Shown piece after piece: positions 33,487 to 43,717 of a DNA stretch of 64,000 nucleotides; the first letter of the stretch is position 1, and every line of letters starts with the position of its first letter. The notes under the pieces were generated by a model. That model was not told the DNA's origin. It was given only the letters and a program-made list of their open reading frames with translations, and searched no databases. Origin of the DNA: an uncultured Pelagibacteraceae bacterium. GTDB taxonomy: Bacteria > Pseudomonadota > Alphaproteobacteria > Pelagibacterales > Pelagibacteraceae. Both the position numbers and the translations under genes were made by a program. The DNA is taken from positions 36,606-100,605 of the forward strand of contig CACIHQ010000003.1 in the NCBI GenBank assembly GCA_902586495.1, written 5' to 3'.

Positions 33487-35106
33487 TTACATATTCCCGT
33501 ATTTAGGGCCACCCCCACCTTCAGGTGTTACCCATGTGATATTTTGTGAAGGTTCTTTTATGTCACAAGTTTTACAATGAATACAATTCTGAGAATTAAT
33601 AACAAATCTGTTGGATCCATTCTCCTTTTGAACTTCATAAACACCTGCTGGACAATACCTTTGTGCGGGTTCATCATATTCATTTAATGTATAGTTAATT
33701 GGTAATGATGGATCTTTAAGTTTTAAATGAACAGGTTGATCGTCTACATGGTTTGTTCCAGTTAGATAAACTGAACTCGTTTTATCAAAAGTTATAACGT
33801 TATCTGGCTTAGGATAATCAATTTTAGGCATTTTATTTGCTGGTTTTAATGTTTGATGGTCAGCATGTTTGTGTTTTAGTGTAAATGGTAATTTACCTCG
33901 AAACAAAATTTGGTCAATTCCAGTGAAAATAATTCCCAAAATTAAGCCCCAACTAAAACTAGGCTTAACATTTCTTGCTTCATAAAGCTCTTTATATAAC
34001 CAACTTTTTTTTAATTTTTCCTCAAAGATTGATAACTCTTTATTATCTTTAATATGATCATTAATTGCTTCTGCCGCAATTATCCCACTTTTCATTGCAG
34101 TATGCGAACCTTTTATCTTAGGCATATTTAAAGTACCTGCATCACATCCAATCAATAATGCCCCAGGCATAAACATTTTTGGCAAACTTTGAAAGCCTCC
34201 TTCTATTAAAGCCCTAGCGCCATAAGAAATTCTTTTACCACCTTCAATAATTTTTCTAATTGCAGGATGTGTCTTGAATCTTTGGAATTCATCGAATGGT
34301 GACAAATGTGGATTTTGATAATCCAGACCGATTACATAACCTAAAAATATTTGTTTATTTTCTGCGTGATAGATAAAACTTCCTCCATAGGTATTATTAT
34401 CTAACGGCCAGCCAGCAGTATGCATAACTAAACCTTCTTGGTGTTTTTTTTCATCTACTTCCCATATCTCTTTAAATCCTATTCCATATTGTTGTGGGTC
34501 TTTATCTTTATCAAGATTAAATTTTTTAATTAATTGTTTTCCTAAGTGTCCTCTGCAACCCTCTGCAAAAACTGTAACCTTTCCCAATAAATCTATACCT
34601 GGCTCGAAACTATCCTTTTTATTTCCTTCTTTATCAATACCCATATCTTGAGTTGCTACACCTTTTACAGAGCCATCATCATTAAATAAAATTTCACTCG
34701 CTGGAAATCCTGGGAAAATTTCAACACCAAGCGCTTCTGCTTGTTCTGCAAGCCATCTGCATAAGTTGGCAAGGCTTATAATATAATTCTTATGATTTTT
34801 TTGAACTGCTGGTAATAACCATGTTGGCCAGCTTAATGATTTATTTTTTCCTAAAAATAAAAATTTTTCTTTGGTAACTTTAGTTTTAATAGGTGGATTC
34901 AATTCTTTCCAACTTGGAATTAGTTCATCTAAAGCTCTTGTTTCAAATACATTTCCACTTAAAATATGGGCACCAATTTCTGATGCTTTTTCTAACAAGC
35001 AAATGTTTAATTCTGAGTTTAATTGTTTTAACTTTATAGCAGTAGCTAAGCCTGATGGACCGCCACCTACAATTACTACATCATATTCCATTGTCTCTCT
35101 GGGCAT
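33487..35106 (-). CDS. etfD: Electron transfer flavoprotein-ubiquinone oxidoreductase
   Basis: This membrane-associated flavoprotein passes electrons from reduced ETF to ubiquinone. An N-terminal FAD motif (VVIVGGGPSGLATA) is followed by SGNVFETRALDELIP and GCDAGTLNMPKIKGSH. A C-terminal [4Fe-4S] cluster motif combines YCPAGVYEV with CIHCKTCDIK. Its 539 residues are of normal length. It follows etfA by 23 bases on the same strand. Confidence 0.95.
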   Translation of the reverse strand: MPRETMEYDVVIVGGGPSGLATAIKLKQLNSELNICLLEKASEIGAHILSGNVFETRALDELIPSWKELNPPIKTKVTKEKFLFLGKNKSLSWPTWLLPAVQKNHKNYIISLANLCRWLAEQAEALGVEIFPGFPASEILFNDDGSVKGVATQDMGIDKEGNKKDSFEPGIDLLGKVTVFAEGCRGHLGKQLIKKFNLDKDKDPQQYGIGFKEIWEVDEKKHQEGLVMHTAGWPLDNNTYGGSFIYHAENKQIFLGYVIGLDYQNPHLSPFDEFQRFKTHPAIRKIIEGGKRISYGARALIEGGFQSLPKMFMPGALLIGCDAGTLNMPKIKGSHTAMKSGIIAAEAINDHIKDNKELSIFEEKLKKSWLYKELYEARNVKPSFSWGLILGIIFTGIDQILFRGKLPFTLKHKHADHQTLKPANKMPKIDYPKPDNVITFDKTSSVYLTGTNHVDDQPVHLKLKDPSLPINYTLNEYDEPAQRYCPAGVYEVQKENGSNRFVINSQNCIHCKTCDIKEPSQNITWVTPEGGGGPKYGNM

Positions 35107-35129
35107 AAATTAATTTTTTACAGATTATA

Positions 35130-36083
35130 TTATTTTTGTATAGTGTTTAATTTGTTTAATTCCTCTAAGAATTGAGGGACTGCTTCAAAAAGATCAGCTT
35201 CAAGACCATAGTCTGCAACACTAAAAATTGGTGCTTCTCCATCTTTATTTATTGCGACAATTACTTTACTTTCTTTCATTCCTGCTAAGTGCTGGATAGC
35301 CCCAGAGATACCAACAGCAATATATAAGTCAGGGACAACAACTTTACCTGTTTGACCAACTTGGTGATCGTTACTTATATATCCAGCATCAACTGCTGCT
35401 CTAGATGCTCCTATTGCTGCATTTAATTTATCAGCTAAAGAAGTAATAAGTTTAAAATTATCTCCACTCTGCATCCCTCTTCCGCCTGATACAACAACTC
35501 TAGCAGTGCCAAGTTCTGGTCTATCTGATTTTACCTCTTCTCTTTTGACAAACTTTGTTTTTGAAAATTCCTCACCTGCTTCAGCTTTCTCAATTGAGGC
35601 TGATCCACCAGAACTTTCACAAGCGTCAAAAGATGTGGGTCTTATAGTAACACATTTTTTTGTGTCTTTACTTTTTACTGTTGCAAAAGCATTTCCTGCA
35701 TAAATTGGGCGCAAGAAGGTATCGGTAGCAATAACTTTAGTTATATCACTGATTTGAGATGTATCTAGAGCAGCAGCAATTCTAGGCATTAAATTTTTAC
35801 CAAAAGTGTTAGCTGAACTTATTATGTGTGAATAGCTGTCAGCTAATTTTACAATTACTGGTGCAAAATTTTCAGCAACAAAATTCTCGTAGTAAGCTGC
35901 TTCGACTTGGATAACTTTCTTAACAAATTCTAATTTTGATAATGCTTTGGCAGCTTCTTCACAATTGTGTCCAATAATTACAGCATGAACATCATTATCT
36001 ATCTGTGATGCTGCAGTTGCTGCATTAAGTGTAAATGGCCTCAATTCTTTATTGTTATGTTCTGCAATTAATAAAACTGACAT
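35130..36083 (-). CDS. etfA: Electron transfer flavoprotein alpha subunit
   Basis: The 317-residue FAD-binding subunit shows the C-terminal signature GRGMQSGDNFKLITSLADKL, GASRAAVDAGYISNDHQVGQTGKVVVPDLYIAVGISGAIQHLAGM (read in parts) and KDGEAPIF. It starts directly after the etfB stop. Confidence 0.95.
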   Translation of the reverse strand: MSVLLIAEHNNKELRPFTLNAATAASQIDNDVHAVIIGHNCEEAAKALSKLEFVKKVIQVEAAYYENFVAENFAPVIVKLADSYSHIISSANTFGKNLMPRIAAALDTSQISDITKVIATDTFLRPIYAGNAFATVKSKDTKKCVTIRPTSFDACESSGGSASIEKAEAGEEFSKTKFVKREEVKSDRPELGTARVVVSGGRGMQSGDNFKLITSLADKLNAAIGASRAAVDAGYISNDHQVGQTGKVVVPDLYIAVGISGAIQHLAGMKESKVIVAINKDGEAPIFSVADYGLEADLFEAVPQFLEELNKLNTIQK

Positions 36084-36833
36084 TTAAATTACCTTAGCCT
36101 CATTTTTTAATTTGTGAACCAATTCAGATACACTAGCAACTTTAATGCCAGCTTTTCTTTTAGGCGGCTCTTCAACTCTAATTTGCTCGATTCTTGGACT
36201 TATATCTACTCCTAAATCTGACGCATTTAATTTCTCAATAGGTTTTTTTTTAGCTTTCATTATATTTGGTAATGAAGCATACCTTGGTTCATTTAATCTT
36301 AGATCACATGTTACTATTGCTGGAACATTTATTTCTATTGTTTCTAAACCTTCATCTATTTCTCGTGTAACCTCTAACTTACCATCTTTAATCTCAATTT
36401 TAGATGCAAAGGTAGCTTGAGGCCAATTAAGAAGTGCACTTAACATTTGACCTGTTTGATTACAATCATCATCGATTGCCTGTTTACCCATAAAGACTAA
36501 ATCTGGTTTTTCTTTTTCAACAATTTTTTGTAATAATTTAGAAACAGAAAGAGGTTCAACAACTCCTTCTGTTTTAACGAGTATTCCTCTATCTGCTCCG
36601 ACTGCCAACGCCTTACGAACTGTTTCTTGTGCTTTCTCTTCACCAATGCTTACTGCTAATACTTCTGTAGCTTTACCAGATTCTTTAATCTTTACCGCTT
36701 CTTCAATTGCATTATCATCTGGTGGATTGGTCGACATTTTGACATTGTCAGTTACTATACCCGAGTTGTCTTCTTTCACTCTGATTTGAACGTTGTAATC
36801 AATCACTCTTTTTACTGCTACTAAAATTTTCAT
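36084..36833 (-). CDS. etfB: Electron transfer flavoprotein beta subunit
   Basis: The 249-residue subunit begins [19 protein letters not shown] and carries [16 protein letters not shown] and [20 protein letters not shown], all typical. Its ATG overlaps the stop of the dimethylglycine/sarcosine dehydrogenase gene, tying the electron donor to its acceptor. Confidence 0.95.
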   Translation of the reverse strand: MKILVAVKRVIDYNVQIRVKEDNSGIVTDNVKMSTNPPDDNAIEEAVKIKESGKATEVLAVSIGEEKAQETVRKALAVGADRGILVKTEGVVEPLSVSKLLQKIVEKEKPDLVFMGKQAIDDDCNQTGQMLSALLNWPQATFASKIEIKDGKLEVTREIDEGLETIEINVPAIVTCDLRLNEPRYASLPNIMKAKKKPIEKLNASDLGVDISPRIEQIRVEEPPKRKAGIKVASVSELVHKLKNEAKVI

Positions 36834-39265
36834 TAAGCTCTCAATAATTTATTCTCAGCGTCATAAGGACTTTCGTCAAGAATTGTAGCCTCATACATCT
36901 TTCCAAGAATATCAACTTTTAGTTTCTCTCCAACATTAGCTAGATCAGGTTTTACCATTGCTAAAGCTATCGATTTATCAATTCTAAATCCGTATTCACC
37001 ACCAGTTGCTCTTCCAACAACCTTATTATCTTTATAAATCGGATTATTTCCCAATACATCGGAGTCAGTAGTATTGTGAACTTCAAGAGTAACTAATTTA
37101 TTATCAAAACCTTTTTCTCTCCATTTATTTAAGGCCTCTAGACCAATAAAATTTCCTTTATTTGGATGAACAAATCTATCTAAACCAGATTCATATGGAG
37201 CATACTCAATTGATAATTCGGTTCCTACAAGCTTATAAGATTTTTCAATTCTTAAACTATTCATTGCTCTAATACCAAATGGCTTTATTCCCAAATCTTT
37301 ACCCGCTTCCATCAATTTATCAAAAATATGATTTTGATACTCAATTGGGTGATGTAACTCCCACCCTAACTCCCCAACAAAATTTACTCTCATCGCATTT
37401 ACTGGTGCGTATCCAACATTAACATTTTTTGCAGTTAACCATTTAAAATTTTCATTTGAAAAATCATCTATTGAAACTTTTTTCATTAATTCTCTTGCTT
37501 TAGGTCCTGCAACAACAAGAACTCCTGTACTGTTAGTTAAATCCTCAAAAATTACAGAGCCATCAGTTGGCATCCATTTTTGTATCCAGTCGTGGTCTAA
37601 TCGTAAATTTGCCCCAGCAGAAACGAGATAATAACTATTTTCTGCCTCTTTCATAATTGTAAATTCTGAATGAACACCACCTTTTGTGTTTAATGCGTGG
37701 CATAAATTTATTCTACCAATTTTTTTCGGAAGTTTATTTGCGACTAAATAATCAAGAAATTCCTCAGCTTTTGGTCCTTTAATTCTACATTTTGCAAATG
37801 CAGTCATATCTAAAAGGCCAACGTTTTTTTTCACGTTCTCACATTCTTTTTTTATTGCATCAAACCATTTTGATCTTCTAAAAGACCAGTCGTCTTTTTG
37901 TTCCATGCCATCAGTTGCAAAAAAATTAGGACGTTCCCATCCAAATTTTTGTCCAAATACAGCTCCTAAGGCTTTCATTCTTTCATAACACGGTGCAGTT
38001 CTTAAAGGTCTTGCTGCTGGTCTTTCTTCATCAGGATAATGAACTATAAAAACATGGCTATAAGCCTCCTCATTTTTAGCTTTCAAATAAGACTTAGTGG
38101 CATAATTTCCATATCGTCTTGGTTCTACGCCTAACATATCTATAGTTGGTTCTCCATCTACAATCCATTCTGCTAATTGCCAACCAGCACCACCTGCAGC
38201 GGTTATTCCAAAGCTATGTCCTTCGTTGATCCAAAAATTTTTTAAACCCCAAGCAGGACCAACTATTGGATTACCATCTGGAGTATAACAGATTGCTCCA
38301 TTATAAACTTTTTTAACTCCTACTTCTCCAAATGCAGGTACACGATGTATTGCACCTTCAATATGTGGAGCAAGTCTGTCTAAATCTTCCTGAAATAATT
38401 CATACTCTGAATTTTTTGAAGGTCCTTCGACATAACAAGCAGGAGCACCATCCTCATATGGACCTAAGATTAATCCACCAGCTTCTTCTCTCATGTACCA
38501 TCTGCTGTCACTATCTCTTAAAACTCCCATCTCTGGAAGACCTTCTTTTTTTCTTTTTTTAATCTCTGGATGTGGCTCCGTTACGATGTATTGATGTTCA
38601 ACAGGTATGACTGGAATATCTAATCCAACCATTTCTCCCGTTTGTCTTGCAAAATTACCTGAGCAAGAAATCACATGTTCACATTCAATTGAACCTTTGT
38701 CGGTTTCAACTATCCACCCATCTTTAGTTTGTTTCATAGATAAAACAGTTGTGTTTCGATAAATTTCAGCTCCTCTATTTCTTGCACCCGTCGCTAACGC
38801 CTGAGTTAAGTCAGCAGGCTGTATGTAACCATCTTCTGGATGTTGAATAGCACCTACTAAATCATCTGTATGACATAAAGGCCAAATTTCTTTTACTTGT
38901 TGAGGAGTTAAAAATTTTACATCTACACCTATTGTTTTAGCTACGCCTGCATATTGATGGTATTCATCCATTCTATCTTTAGTACTCGCTAAACGAATGT
39001 TTGAAACAACACTAAAGCCTACATTTTTACCTGTTTCCTCCTCTAATGTTTTATAAAGATTAACCGCATACTTATGAAGCTGACCAACTGAATAGCTCAT
39101 ATTAAAGAGTGGCAGTAACCCAGCTGCATGCCAAGTAGAACCAGATGTAAGTTCCTTTCTTTCAACTAAAACAACATCCGACCAACCTTTTTTTGCTAGG
39201 TGGTATAGTGCACTTACACCCACGACACCTCCGCCAACAACAACTACTTTTGTTTTAGTTTTCAT
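36833..39265 (-). CDS. Dimethylglycine/sarcosine dehydrogenase, full length
   Basis: The 810-residue flavoprotein has the FAD motif GGGVVG (11-16) and [10 protein letters not shown], with His46 at the covalent-flavin position. Then come an oxidase half, the linker [23 protein letters not shown] (read in parts) and a GcvT-like folate half ending [16 protein letters not shown]. It removes N-methyl groups as methylene-THF and reduces ETF, encoded just downstream. Whether dimethylglycine or sarcosine is preferred cannot be seen. It is paralogous to the partial gene at the left edge. Confidence 0.92.
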   Translation of the reverse strand: MKTKTKVVVVGGGVVGVSALYHLAKKGWSDVVLVERKELTSGSTWHAAGLLPLFNMSYSVGQLHKYAVNLYKTLEEETGKNVGFSVVSNIRLASTKDRMDEYHQYAGVAKTIGVDVKFLTPQQVKEIWPLCHTDDLVGAIQHPEDGYIQPADLTQALATGARNRGAEIYRNTTVLSMKQTKDGWIVETDKGSIECEHVISCSGNFARQTGEMVGLDIPVIPVEHQYIVTEPHPEIKKRKKEGLPEMGVLRDSDSRWYMREEAGGLILGPYEDGAPACYVEGPSKNSEYELFQEDLDRLAPHIEGAIHRVPAFGEVGVKKVYNGAICYTPDGNPIVGPAWGLKNFWINEGHSFGITAAGGAGWQLAEWIVDGEPTIDMLGVEPRRYGNYATKSYLKAKNEEAYSHVFIVHYPDEERPAARPLRTAPCYERMKALGAVFGQKFGWERPNFFATDGMEQKDDWSFRRSKWFDAIKKECENVKKNVGLLDMTAFAKCRIKGPKAEEFLDYLVANKLPKKIGRINLCHALNTKGGVHSEFTIMKEAENSYYLVSAGANLRLDHDWIQKWMPTDGSVIFEDLTNSTGVLVVAGPKARELMKKVSIDDFSNENFKWLTAKNVNVGYAPVNAMRVNFVGELGWELHHPIEYQNHIFDKLMEAGKDLGIKPFGIRAMNSLRIEKSYKLVGTELSIEYAPYESGLDRFVHPNKGNFIGLEALNKWREKGFDNKLVTLEVHNTTDSDVLGNNPIYKDNKVVGRATGGEYGFRIDKSIALAMVKPDLANVGEKLKVDILGKMYEATILDESPYDAENKLLRA

Positions 39266-39321
39266 AATTGTATACCTACTAAATTTTTATTCATTACGAA
39301 ACAAAATTGTATGAATTTGCA

Positions 39322-39795
39322 TCATATTGAGCTGCCTAAAGATTCTGGACTTGATACCATTGTAGTTAACCAACAGTCCTTTAAAGGTCCATCCTCTATA
39401 AATTTTTCAACTTGCCAATTAAATTTATAATAGATTTTTTCCTTATCTAGTATAATTACCTCAAACTGAACCCAGTCATCTCCTCTTCTAACTTGGGTAA
39501 TAGTGTGACTTATATGATTTATCATCATTTGGTAATTATTGCTTTTTAACATTTCTTTAAATCTATCTAGGGGACCTGTTGCTTGTTTATTCATAGGATG
39601 AGCAAAATTCCAGGTTTGCTCAATTCCACTGTCATTAAATACTTTATTATTATTTTGAAGTCCTATAAGTTGAATTTTAACAACTTCAGAAGGTTTAATA
39701 TTACTATTTGGCTTAAGCAATTCTGCATTTGAAGTCGAAATAGTTATTAAAAAAATTACTAAAAATTTAAATATTATTTGCTGTTTTTTGAACAT
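39322..39795 (-). CDS. DUF4864 family exported protein
   Basis: The 157-residue protein has an N-terminal signal or anchor (FKFLVIFLITISTSNA). NNNKVFNDSGIEQTWNFAHP and NKQATGPLDRFKEML fit DUF4864. Its start overlaps the end of the flavodoxin-fold gene by 29 bases. The function of the family is unknown; it is the last gene of the methanethiol-oxidase operon. Confidence 0.78.
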   Translation of the reverse strand: MFKKQQIIFKFLVIFLITISTSNAELLKPNSNIKPSEVVKIQLIGLQNNNKVFNDSGIEQTWNFAHPMNKQATGPLDRFKEMLKSNNYQMMINHISHTITQVRRGDDWVQFEVIILDKEKIYYKFNWQVEKFIEDGPLKDCWLTTMVSSPESLGSSI

Positions 39796-40336
39796 CTTTT
39801 AAAAATTTTTTTCTTTTTATGACTCCTACGAATGGTACAGCAAAGTATCTTTTATATGTAACATCCGTTATGCCGCATATATTAAACACACCCCTTCTTA
39901 ATCTTTTAGTTGGCATATTCAAAAAGAAAGTTCTAACTGCAAATTGCGGGGATCCATAAGTACAAAATACAACAGCTTTTTTATCTTTCAGGTTACCTAT
40001 AGGGTATCCATAATTTCCAAATAATCTTTTGAACCTAAATGCCCAAGGTGGAGCTAGTACTTTGTCTATCCAACCTTCCACTATTGCTGGCATTCTAAAA
40101 TTCCATATTGGAGCAATTAAAACTATTACATCAGATTTTTCTATTCTGCCTCTATGATCTAAAACAATTTCATCCGGTTTCTCTCCTGAAAAAACTGGAT
40201 CAAATTTTTCTTTATATAAGTCTACAACATCTACTGTATGACCATTATTTTTTACAGTATCTACGAATTTATCTCTTATTGCAGCGTTGAATGACTTTTC
40301 ATCATAATGTCCGTAAACAATAAATATTTTTTTCAT
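39767..40336 (-). CDS. Flavodoxin-fold NAD(P)H dehydrogenase (quinone reductase) family
   Basis: The 189-residue protein has the KefF/MdaB/NQO pattern: IFIVYGHYDEKSFNAAI at the FMN phosphate site, SDVIVLIAPIWNFRMPAIVEGWIDKVL and AVVFCTYGSPQFAVR. It probably carries FMN or FAD and reduces quinones. It lies 28 bases after the CoA-binding gene. Confidence 0.87.
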   Translation of the reverse strand: MKKIFIVYGHYDEKSFNAAIRDKFVDTVKNNGHTVDVVDLYKEKFDPVFSGEKPDEIVLDHRGRIEKSDVIVLIAPIWNFRMPAIVEGWIDKVLAPPWAFRFKRLFGNYGYPIGNLKDKKAVVFCTYGSPQFAVRTFFLNMPTKRLRRGVFNICGITDVTYKRYFAVPFVGVIKRKKFLKDVQKTANNI

Positions 40337-40364
40337 TTTATTATTTAATACCTAAAATAAAATT

Positions 40365-40814
40365 TTAAATTTTTTGATCGAGACGTGGTTTCCAAAAAGG
40401 TCTAAATAGTTCTATCTTTGGACACCTGTTCATTACAACTTTAAGTCCAGCCTCCTCAGCAATACGAGCTGCTTTATGATTTATTACCCCTATCTGTCCC
40501 CACAATACTTTGGCACCAATAGCGATAGCTTCTTCAGCAACGCCATATAAATCCTCCGACTTTCTAAAAACTTCAACCATATCTACAGGTCGGTCAATCG
40601 CAGCCAAATTTGGATATACTTTTAAATTACGAATTTCTGTTATTTCTGGCTTTGGATTTACTGGTATCATATCATATCCAGTTTCATGCAATACTCTTAA
40701 AACACCATAACTAAATTTTGTTTTATCTGGACTAGCTCCTACCATAGCAATTGTTTTTACTGAATCTAGAATATCTTTCAAATATTGATCACTATAGGGC
40801 TCGTTATGATTCAT
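40365..40814 (-). CDS. CoA-binding domain protein, YccU type
   Basis: The 149-residue Rossmann-fold protein has TIAMVGASPDKTKFSYGV, IPVNPKPEITEI and KVLWGQIGVINHKAARIAEEAG, as in YccU. It overlaps the ferredoxin gene by 11 bases. Its biochemical role is unknown. Confidence 0.9.
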   Translation of the reverse strand: MNHNEPYSDQYLKDILDSVKTIAMVGASPDKTKFSYGVLRVLHETGYDMIPVNPKPEITEIRNLKVYPNLAAIDRPVDMVEVFRKSEDLYGVAEEAIAIGAKVLWGQIGVINHKAARIAEEAGLKVVMNRCPKIELFRPFWKPRLDQKI

Positions 40815-41172
40815 TTTTTTTTGTAGCTATATCTGCTTTTAACTCATGAGGTGCAAGTGGGTCAAGAAAAGGATTGCGATAAAGCTTATCATGACTTTCA
40901 ACTCCAATTTCTATCTTACAATCAGTTTTAGGTCGAGCTACACATAAAACAATATAACCATTGTTTATCTGCCGATTATTTAAAGCGACTTGAGATTTCT
41001 GATCTACTTCACCTTCAATAAGTTTTGCAGCACAAGTTATGCATCCTCCATACTCACAACCGTAAGGAAGATCAACTCCTTGAGTACGTAATTCTTGAAG
41101 TAATGGTTTACGATCTGAAACCTTAAATGTTTTATTTTTCCGATTCTTGATAGTTATTAATTTTATAGCCAT
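40804..41172 (-). CDS. Plant-type [2Fe-2S] ferredoxin
   Basis: The 122-residue protein carries the cluster motif CEYGGCITC (C-x4-C-x2-C) with the fourth cysteine in IVLCVARP. About 25 charged residues extend past the domain. It overlaps the methanethiol-oxidase gene by 10 bases, so it is a plausible electron partner for an enzyme of this operon. Confidence 0.92.
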   Translation of the reverse strand: MAIKLITIKNRKNKTFKVSDRKPLLQELRTQGVDLPYGCEYGGCITCAAKLIEGEVDQKSQVALNNRQINNGYIVLCVARPKTDCKIEIGVESHDKLYRNPFLDPLAPHELKADIATKKNES

Positions 41173-42533
41173 ATATCACTTGTACAGTCACCGCCAGGAT
41201 ATCTACTTTCATGACATCTACTTGGCCCATTTGGTTCTTTACCAAAATCAATTATAAAATCTTTATTAATTTTCATACCGCCATTTTTTACATCACAATC
41301 TATCATTATCATTGCTCCGCCTTGAGTTCTTATTTCAGGATAAAATTGATTATCCCATGTTGAAAATAATGATGTAGTTACATACATCCTTTTACCATCT
41401 AACGATAGTTGATACATTTGAGGTCCACCTGTAATTTTAACTCCGTTGACAACTGGTGCTTTACCTAACAAACCTCCCATCCATACTTGACCTGTTAACT
41501 TAGGTTTATGAGGATCAGTTATATCGTATTGTCTCAAATCACCATGAAGCCAATTATTTAAATATAGATATTTGTCATCCATTGAAACTAAAATTGCCGA
41601 CATTACTCCTGGTATAGGTATAGGCCAATCTGGATGAGGCTCATTATCAACATCAATGATTTTTTCCCATTCCCATTTTCCTTTTTTAGATTTCCAAAAA
41701 TGGATAACATTAGAACTTAGAGCTGCTCCACAAAATCCATGAGTACTATTAGGATCGTGTTTAAACTTTACTTCCAAAGGTATTAAACCATCTTCACCTA
41801 GATACATCGTTTCAACGGGTTCTTTTTTTTTAAAATCCCAAATATGAAGTCTTCGACCATATTTTAAATGTCCAACCTCTTCGAGATCAAACCCTGGCAT
41901 GAAAGTATTTGGCGCTGCCCACTCTGAGCTTACCATAACATTGTGACGTGGTTGGTACCAAAAATCGTAACTAAATGGAATATCTCCCATTGAATTTTCC
42001 CATCTACCAACAATTTCAAATTCTTTGTTTAAATGCAAATAACCTCCTGGAGCTTCACCTTTTGCGTTTCCAAGAAAAGAAATAATTATTTCGGATCCTA
42101 AGCAATGAACAGTATGAGGTCCTGAAAGATTAGTTTTTGATTTAATTTCTGACCCTTTAATAACTTTATGTATTTTAGGAGCATATGGATCTGTTGCTGT
42201 ATCAATCACATGAATATTATTTGACCTAACACCGGGTACAAGAAGGTATTTTCTACTCATACCAGAATCACCGTGACATGATGAACATGCATTCCATCCC
42301 ATGTGATGTAACTCATCACCAATACCTGGCATTTCAAGACGGTGAATTACTTTTGAATAATTTGGACTATCTGGATCAACATCGATAGTAGCAAGGTAGT
42401 CAGGTTTTTGAATTCCTGTTCCTGTATAAATAGCTATTGTATATAAAAGTTTTTCATTTGGCGCTTTGATAGCCTCAGCTGGACTTGCATACCCTGGGCC
42501 GCAGCAAGGATTATTTATAGTTTTATTAATCAT
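41163..42533 (-). CDS. Methanethiol oxidase, SELENBP1 (selenium-binding protein) family
   Basis: The 456 residues follow human SELENBP1 closely. CCGPGYASPAEAIKAPNEKL opens the protein; NACSSCHGDSG contains the conserved cysteine pair; then YDFWYQPRHNVM, SNWLHGDLRQYDI and the terminal YPGGDC-SDIW. The family oxidises methanethiol to formaldehyde, sulfide and hydrogen peroxide with copper. Unlike the periplasmic bacterial MtoX, no signal peptide is seen, so it should be cytosolic. It overlaps both neighbours by 4-10 bases. Confidence 0.9.
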   Translation of the reverse strand: MINKTINNPCCGPGYASPAEAIKAPNEKLLYTIAIYTGTGIQKPDYLATIDVDPDSPNYSKVIHRLEMPGIGDELHHMGWNACSSCHGDSGMSRKYLLVPGVRSNNIHVIDTATDPYAPKIHKVIKGSEIKSKTNLSGPHTVHCLGSEIIISFLGNAKGEAPGGYLHLNKEFEIVGRWENSMGDIPFSYDFWYQPRHNVMVSSEWAAPNTFMPGFDLEEVGHLKYGRRLHIWDFKKKEPVETMYLGEDGLIPLEVKFKHDPNSTHGFCGAALSSNVIHFWKSKKGKWEWEKIIDVDNEPHPDWPIPIPGVMSAILVSMDDKYLYLNNWLHGDLRQYDITDPHKPKLTGQVWMGGLLGKAPVVNGVKITGGPQMYQLSLDGKRMYVTTSLFSTWDNQFYPEIRTQGGAMIMIDCDVKNGGMKINKDFIIDFGKEPNGPSRCHESRYPGGDCTSDIWL

Positions 42534-43300
42534 TTATTTTTCCAAACGGGTTTTCTTTTTTCCAAAAAAGCTGAGATCCCCTCTTTTGCATCCATGGCCA
42601 TCATATTTAAGGTCATCATTTTACTGGTGTAAGAATATGATTTTCTTAATGGCATTTCTAATTGTTTGTAAAAAGTTTGCTTGCCAATTTTAATTGTTAG
42701 ATTTGATTTAGAGGCTATTTTTTTAGCAATCTTCAAAACTTCAAAATTTAATTTAGATTTTGTGAAACAATCATTGATTAATCCAATTTCTTTTGCAAAA
42801 TTTGCTTTTATTGGTTCTCCGGTCAGTAACATTTTCATCATAGGTTTTCTTCCTATCTTTCTGCTGACAGCAACCATTGGTGTACTGCAGAATAATCCTA
42901 TGTTTACTCCTGGTGTAGCAAAAAGTGCATCCTTAGTGCTATATGCTAAATCACAACTAGCAACTAATTGACATCCAGCTGCGTATGCTGCTCCATGAAC
43001 TTTAGCAATTACAGGTTTTTTACCTTCAACTAGTTGAATCATCAATTTTGAACATAAATTGAATAGTTTTTGATACTTTTGTTTTTTTTTTAAACTTTTA
43101 ACTTCTTTAAGATTATGCCCTGCACTAAATCCTTTTCCTGCTCCCTCTAAAATAATTACTTTAACTTTTTTATCATTATCTAATTTTTTGAATACTTTAA
43201 TGAGATTATTTAAGTTTTTGAAAGATAAAGAGTTGTAGGTTTTAGGTTCATTCATTATTACTCTTGAAATATCTTTTTGGTTAATAACTTTAATACTCAT
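42530..43300 (-). CDS. Enoyl-CoA hydratase/isomerase family protein (ECHDC3-like)
   Basis: The 256-residue crotonase-fold protein has GKGFSAGHNLKEV and the oxyanion region HGAAYAAGCQLVASCDLAYS. ATPGVNIGLFCSTPMVAVSR is typical of the ECHDC3 subgroup; the usual second catalytic glutamate is not obvious. It is not evidently the methylthioacryloyl-CoA hydratase DmdD. Its stop overlaps the methanethiol-oxidase ATG. Confidence 0.85.
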   Translation of the reverse strand: MSIKVINQKDISRVIMNEPKTYNSLSFKNLNNLIKVFKKLDNDKKVKVIILEGAGKGFSAGHNLKEVKSLKKKQKYQKLFNLCSKLMIQLVEGKKPVIAKVHGAAYAAGCQLVASCDLAYSTKDALFATPGVNIGLFCSTPMVAVSRKIGRKPMMKMLLTGEPIKANFAKEIGLINDCFTKSKLNFEVLKIAKKIASKSNLTIKIGKQTFYKQLEMPLRKSYSYTSKMMTLNMMAMDAKEGISAFLEKRKPVWKNK

Positions 43301-43306
43301 ATAGTT

Positions 43307-43681
43307 TTATTTTAGTTTACCTTCTTTTCTCATTTGAGCTCTAATATTTGTTGCAGAGATTTCCTGGATTTCTTTTGATAATTCTATTTCTTCAATTTTA
43401 TAACCTACACCTCTTCCGTAACAAATATTAGTTATATTTGGAACTAGCATAACCTTGAAACGTCCCTCAAATTCTGGATTAAGTCTATCTTCAATACTTT
43501 TTTTTACTGTCTCAAAATCAAAGGGGTTATCGTCTACACCTTGAACATCTCTTATTTGAATACAAACTTGACCAGTTTTTTTTATTATTTCCTTAAATAA
43601 ATTATAGTGCCCATCATGAAATGGTTGCCATCTTCCTAACATTTGTGCAGTTGGTTTTTTATTATCCCATTGATAAGACAT
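43307..43681 (-). CDS. Small cytidylyltransferase-like nucleotidyltransferase
   Basis: The 124-residue protein contains LGRWQPFHDGHYNLFKEI, the HxGH nucleotide motif, and ISATNIRAQMR at the end, matching ISTTxIR-type motifs. The fold is shared by glycerol-3-phosphate cytidylyltransferase, NMN adenylyltransferase and ATP sulfurylase; the substrate is unknown. It starts the methanethiol-oxidase operon. Confidence 0.83.
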   Translation of the reverse strand: MSYQWDNKKPTAQMLGRWQPFHDGHYNLFKEIIKKTGQVCIQIRDVQGVDDNPFDFETVKKSIEDRLNPEFEGRFKVMLVPNITNICYGRGVGYKIEEIELSKEIQEISATNIRAQMRKEGKLK

Positions 43682-43717
43682 TATTTTAAATTCTCATATA
43701 TTTTAATATAATTTTCA

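Noticed and set aside
42530-43300. Methylthioacryloyl-CoA hydratase DmdD
   Set aside because: Tempting beside a methanethiol oxidase, but sequence blocks fit ECHDC3-like proteins and the second catalytic Glu is not evident.
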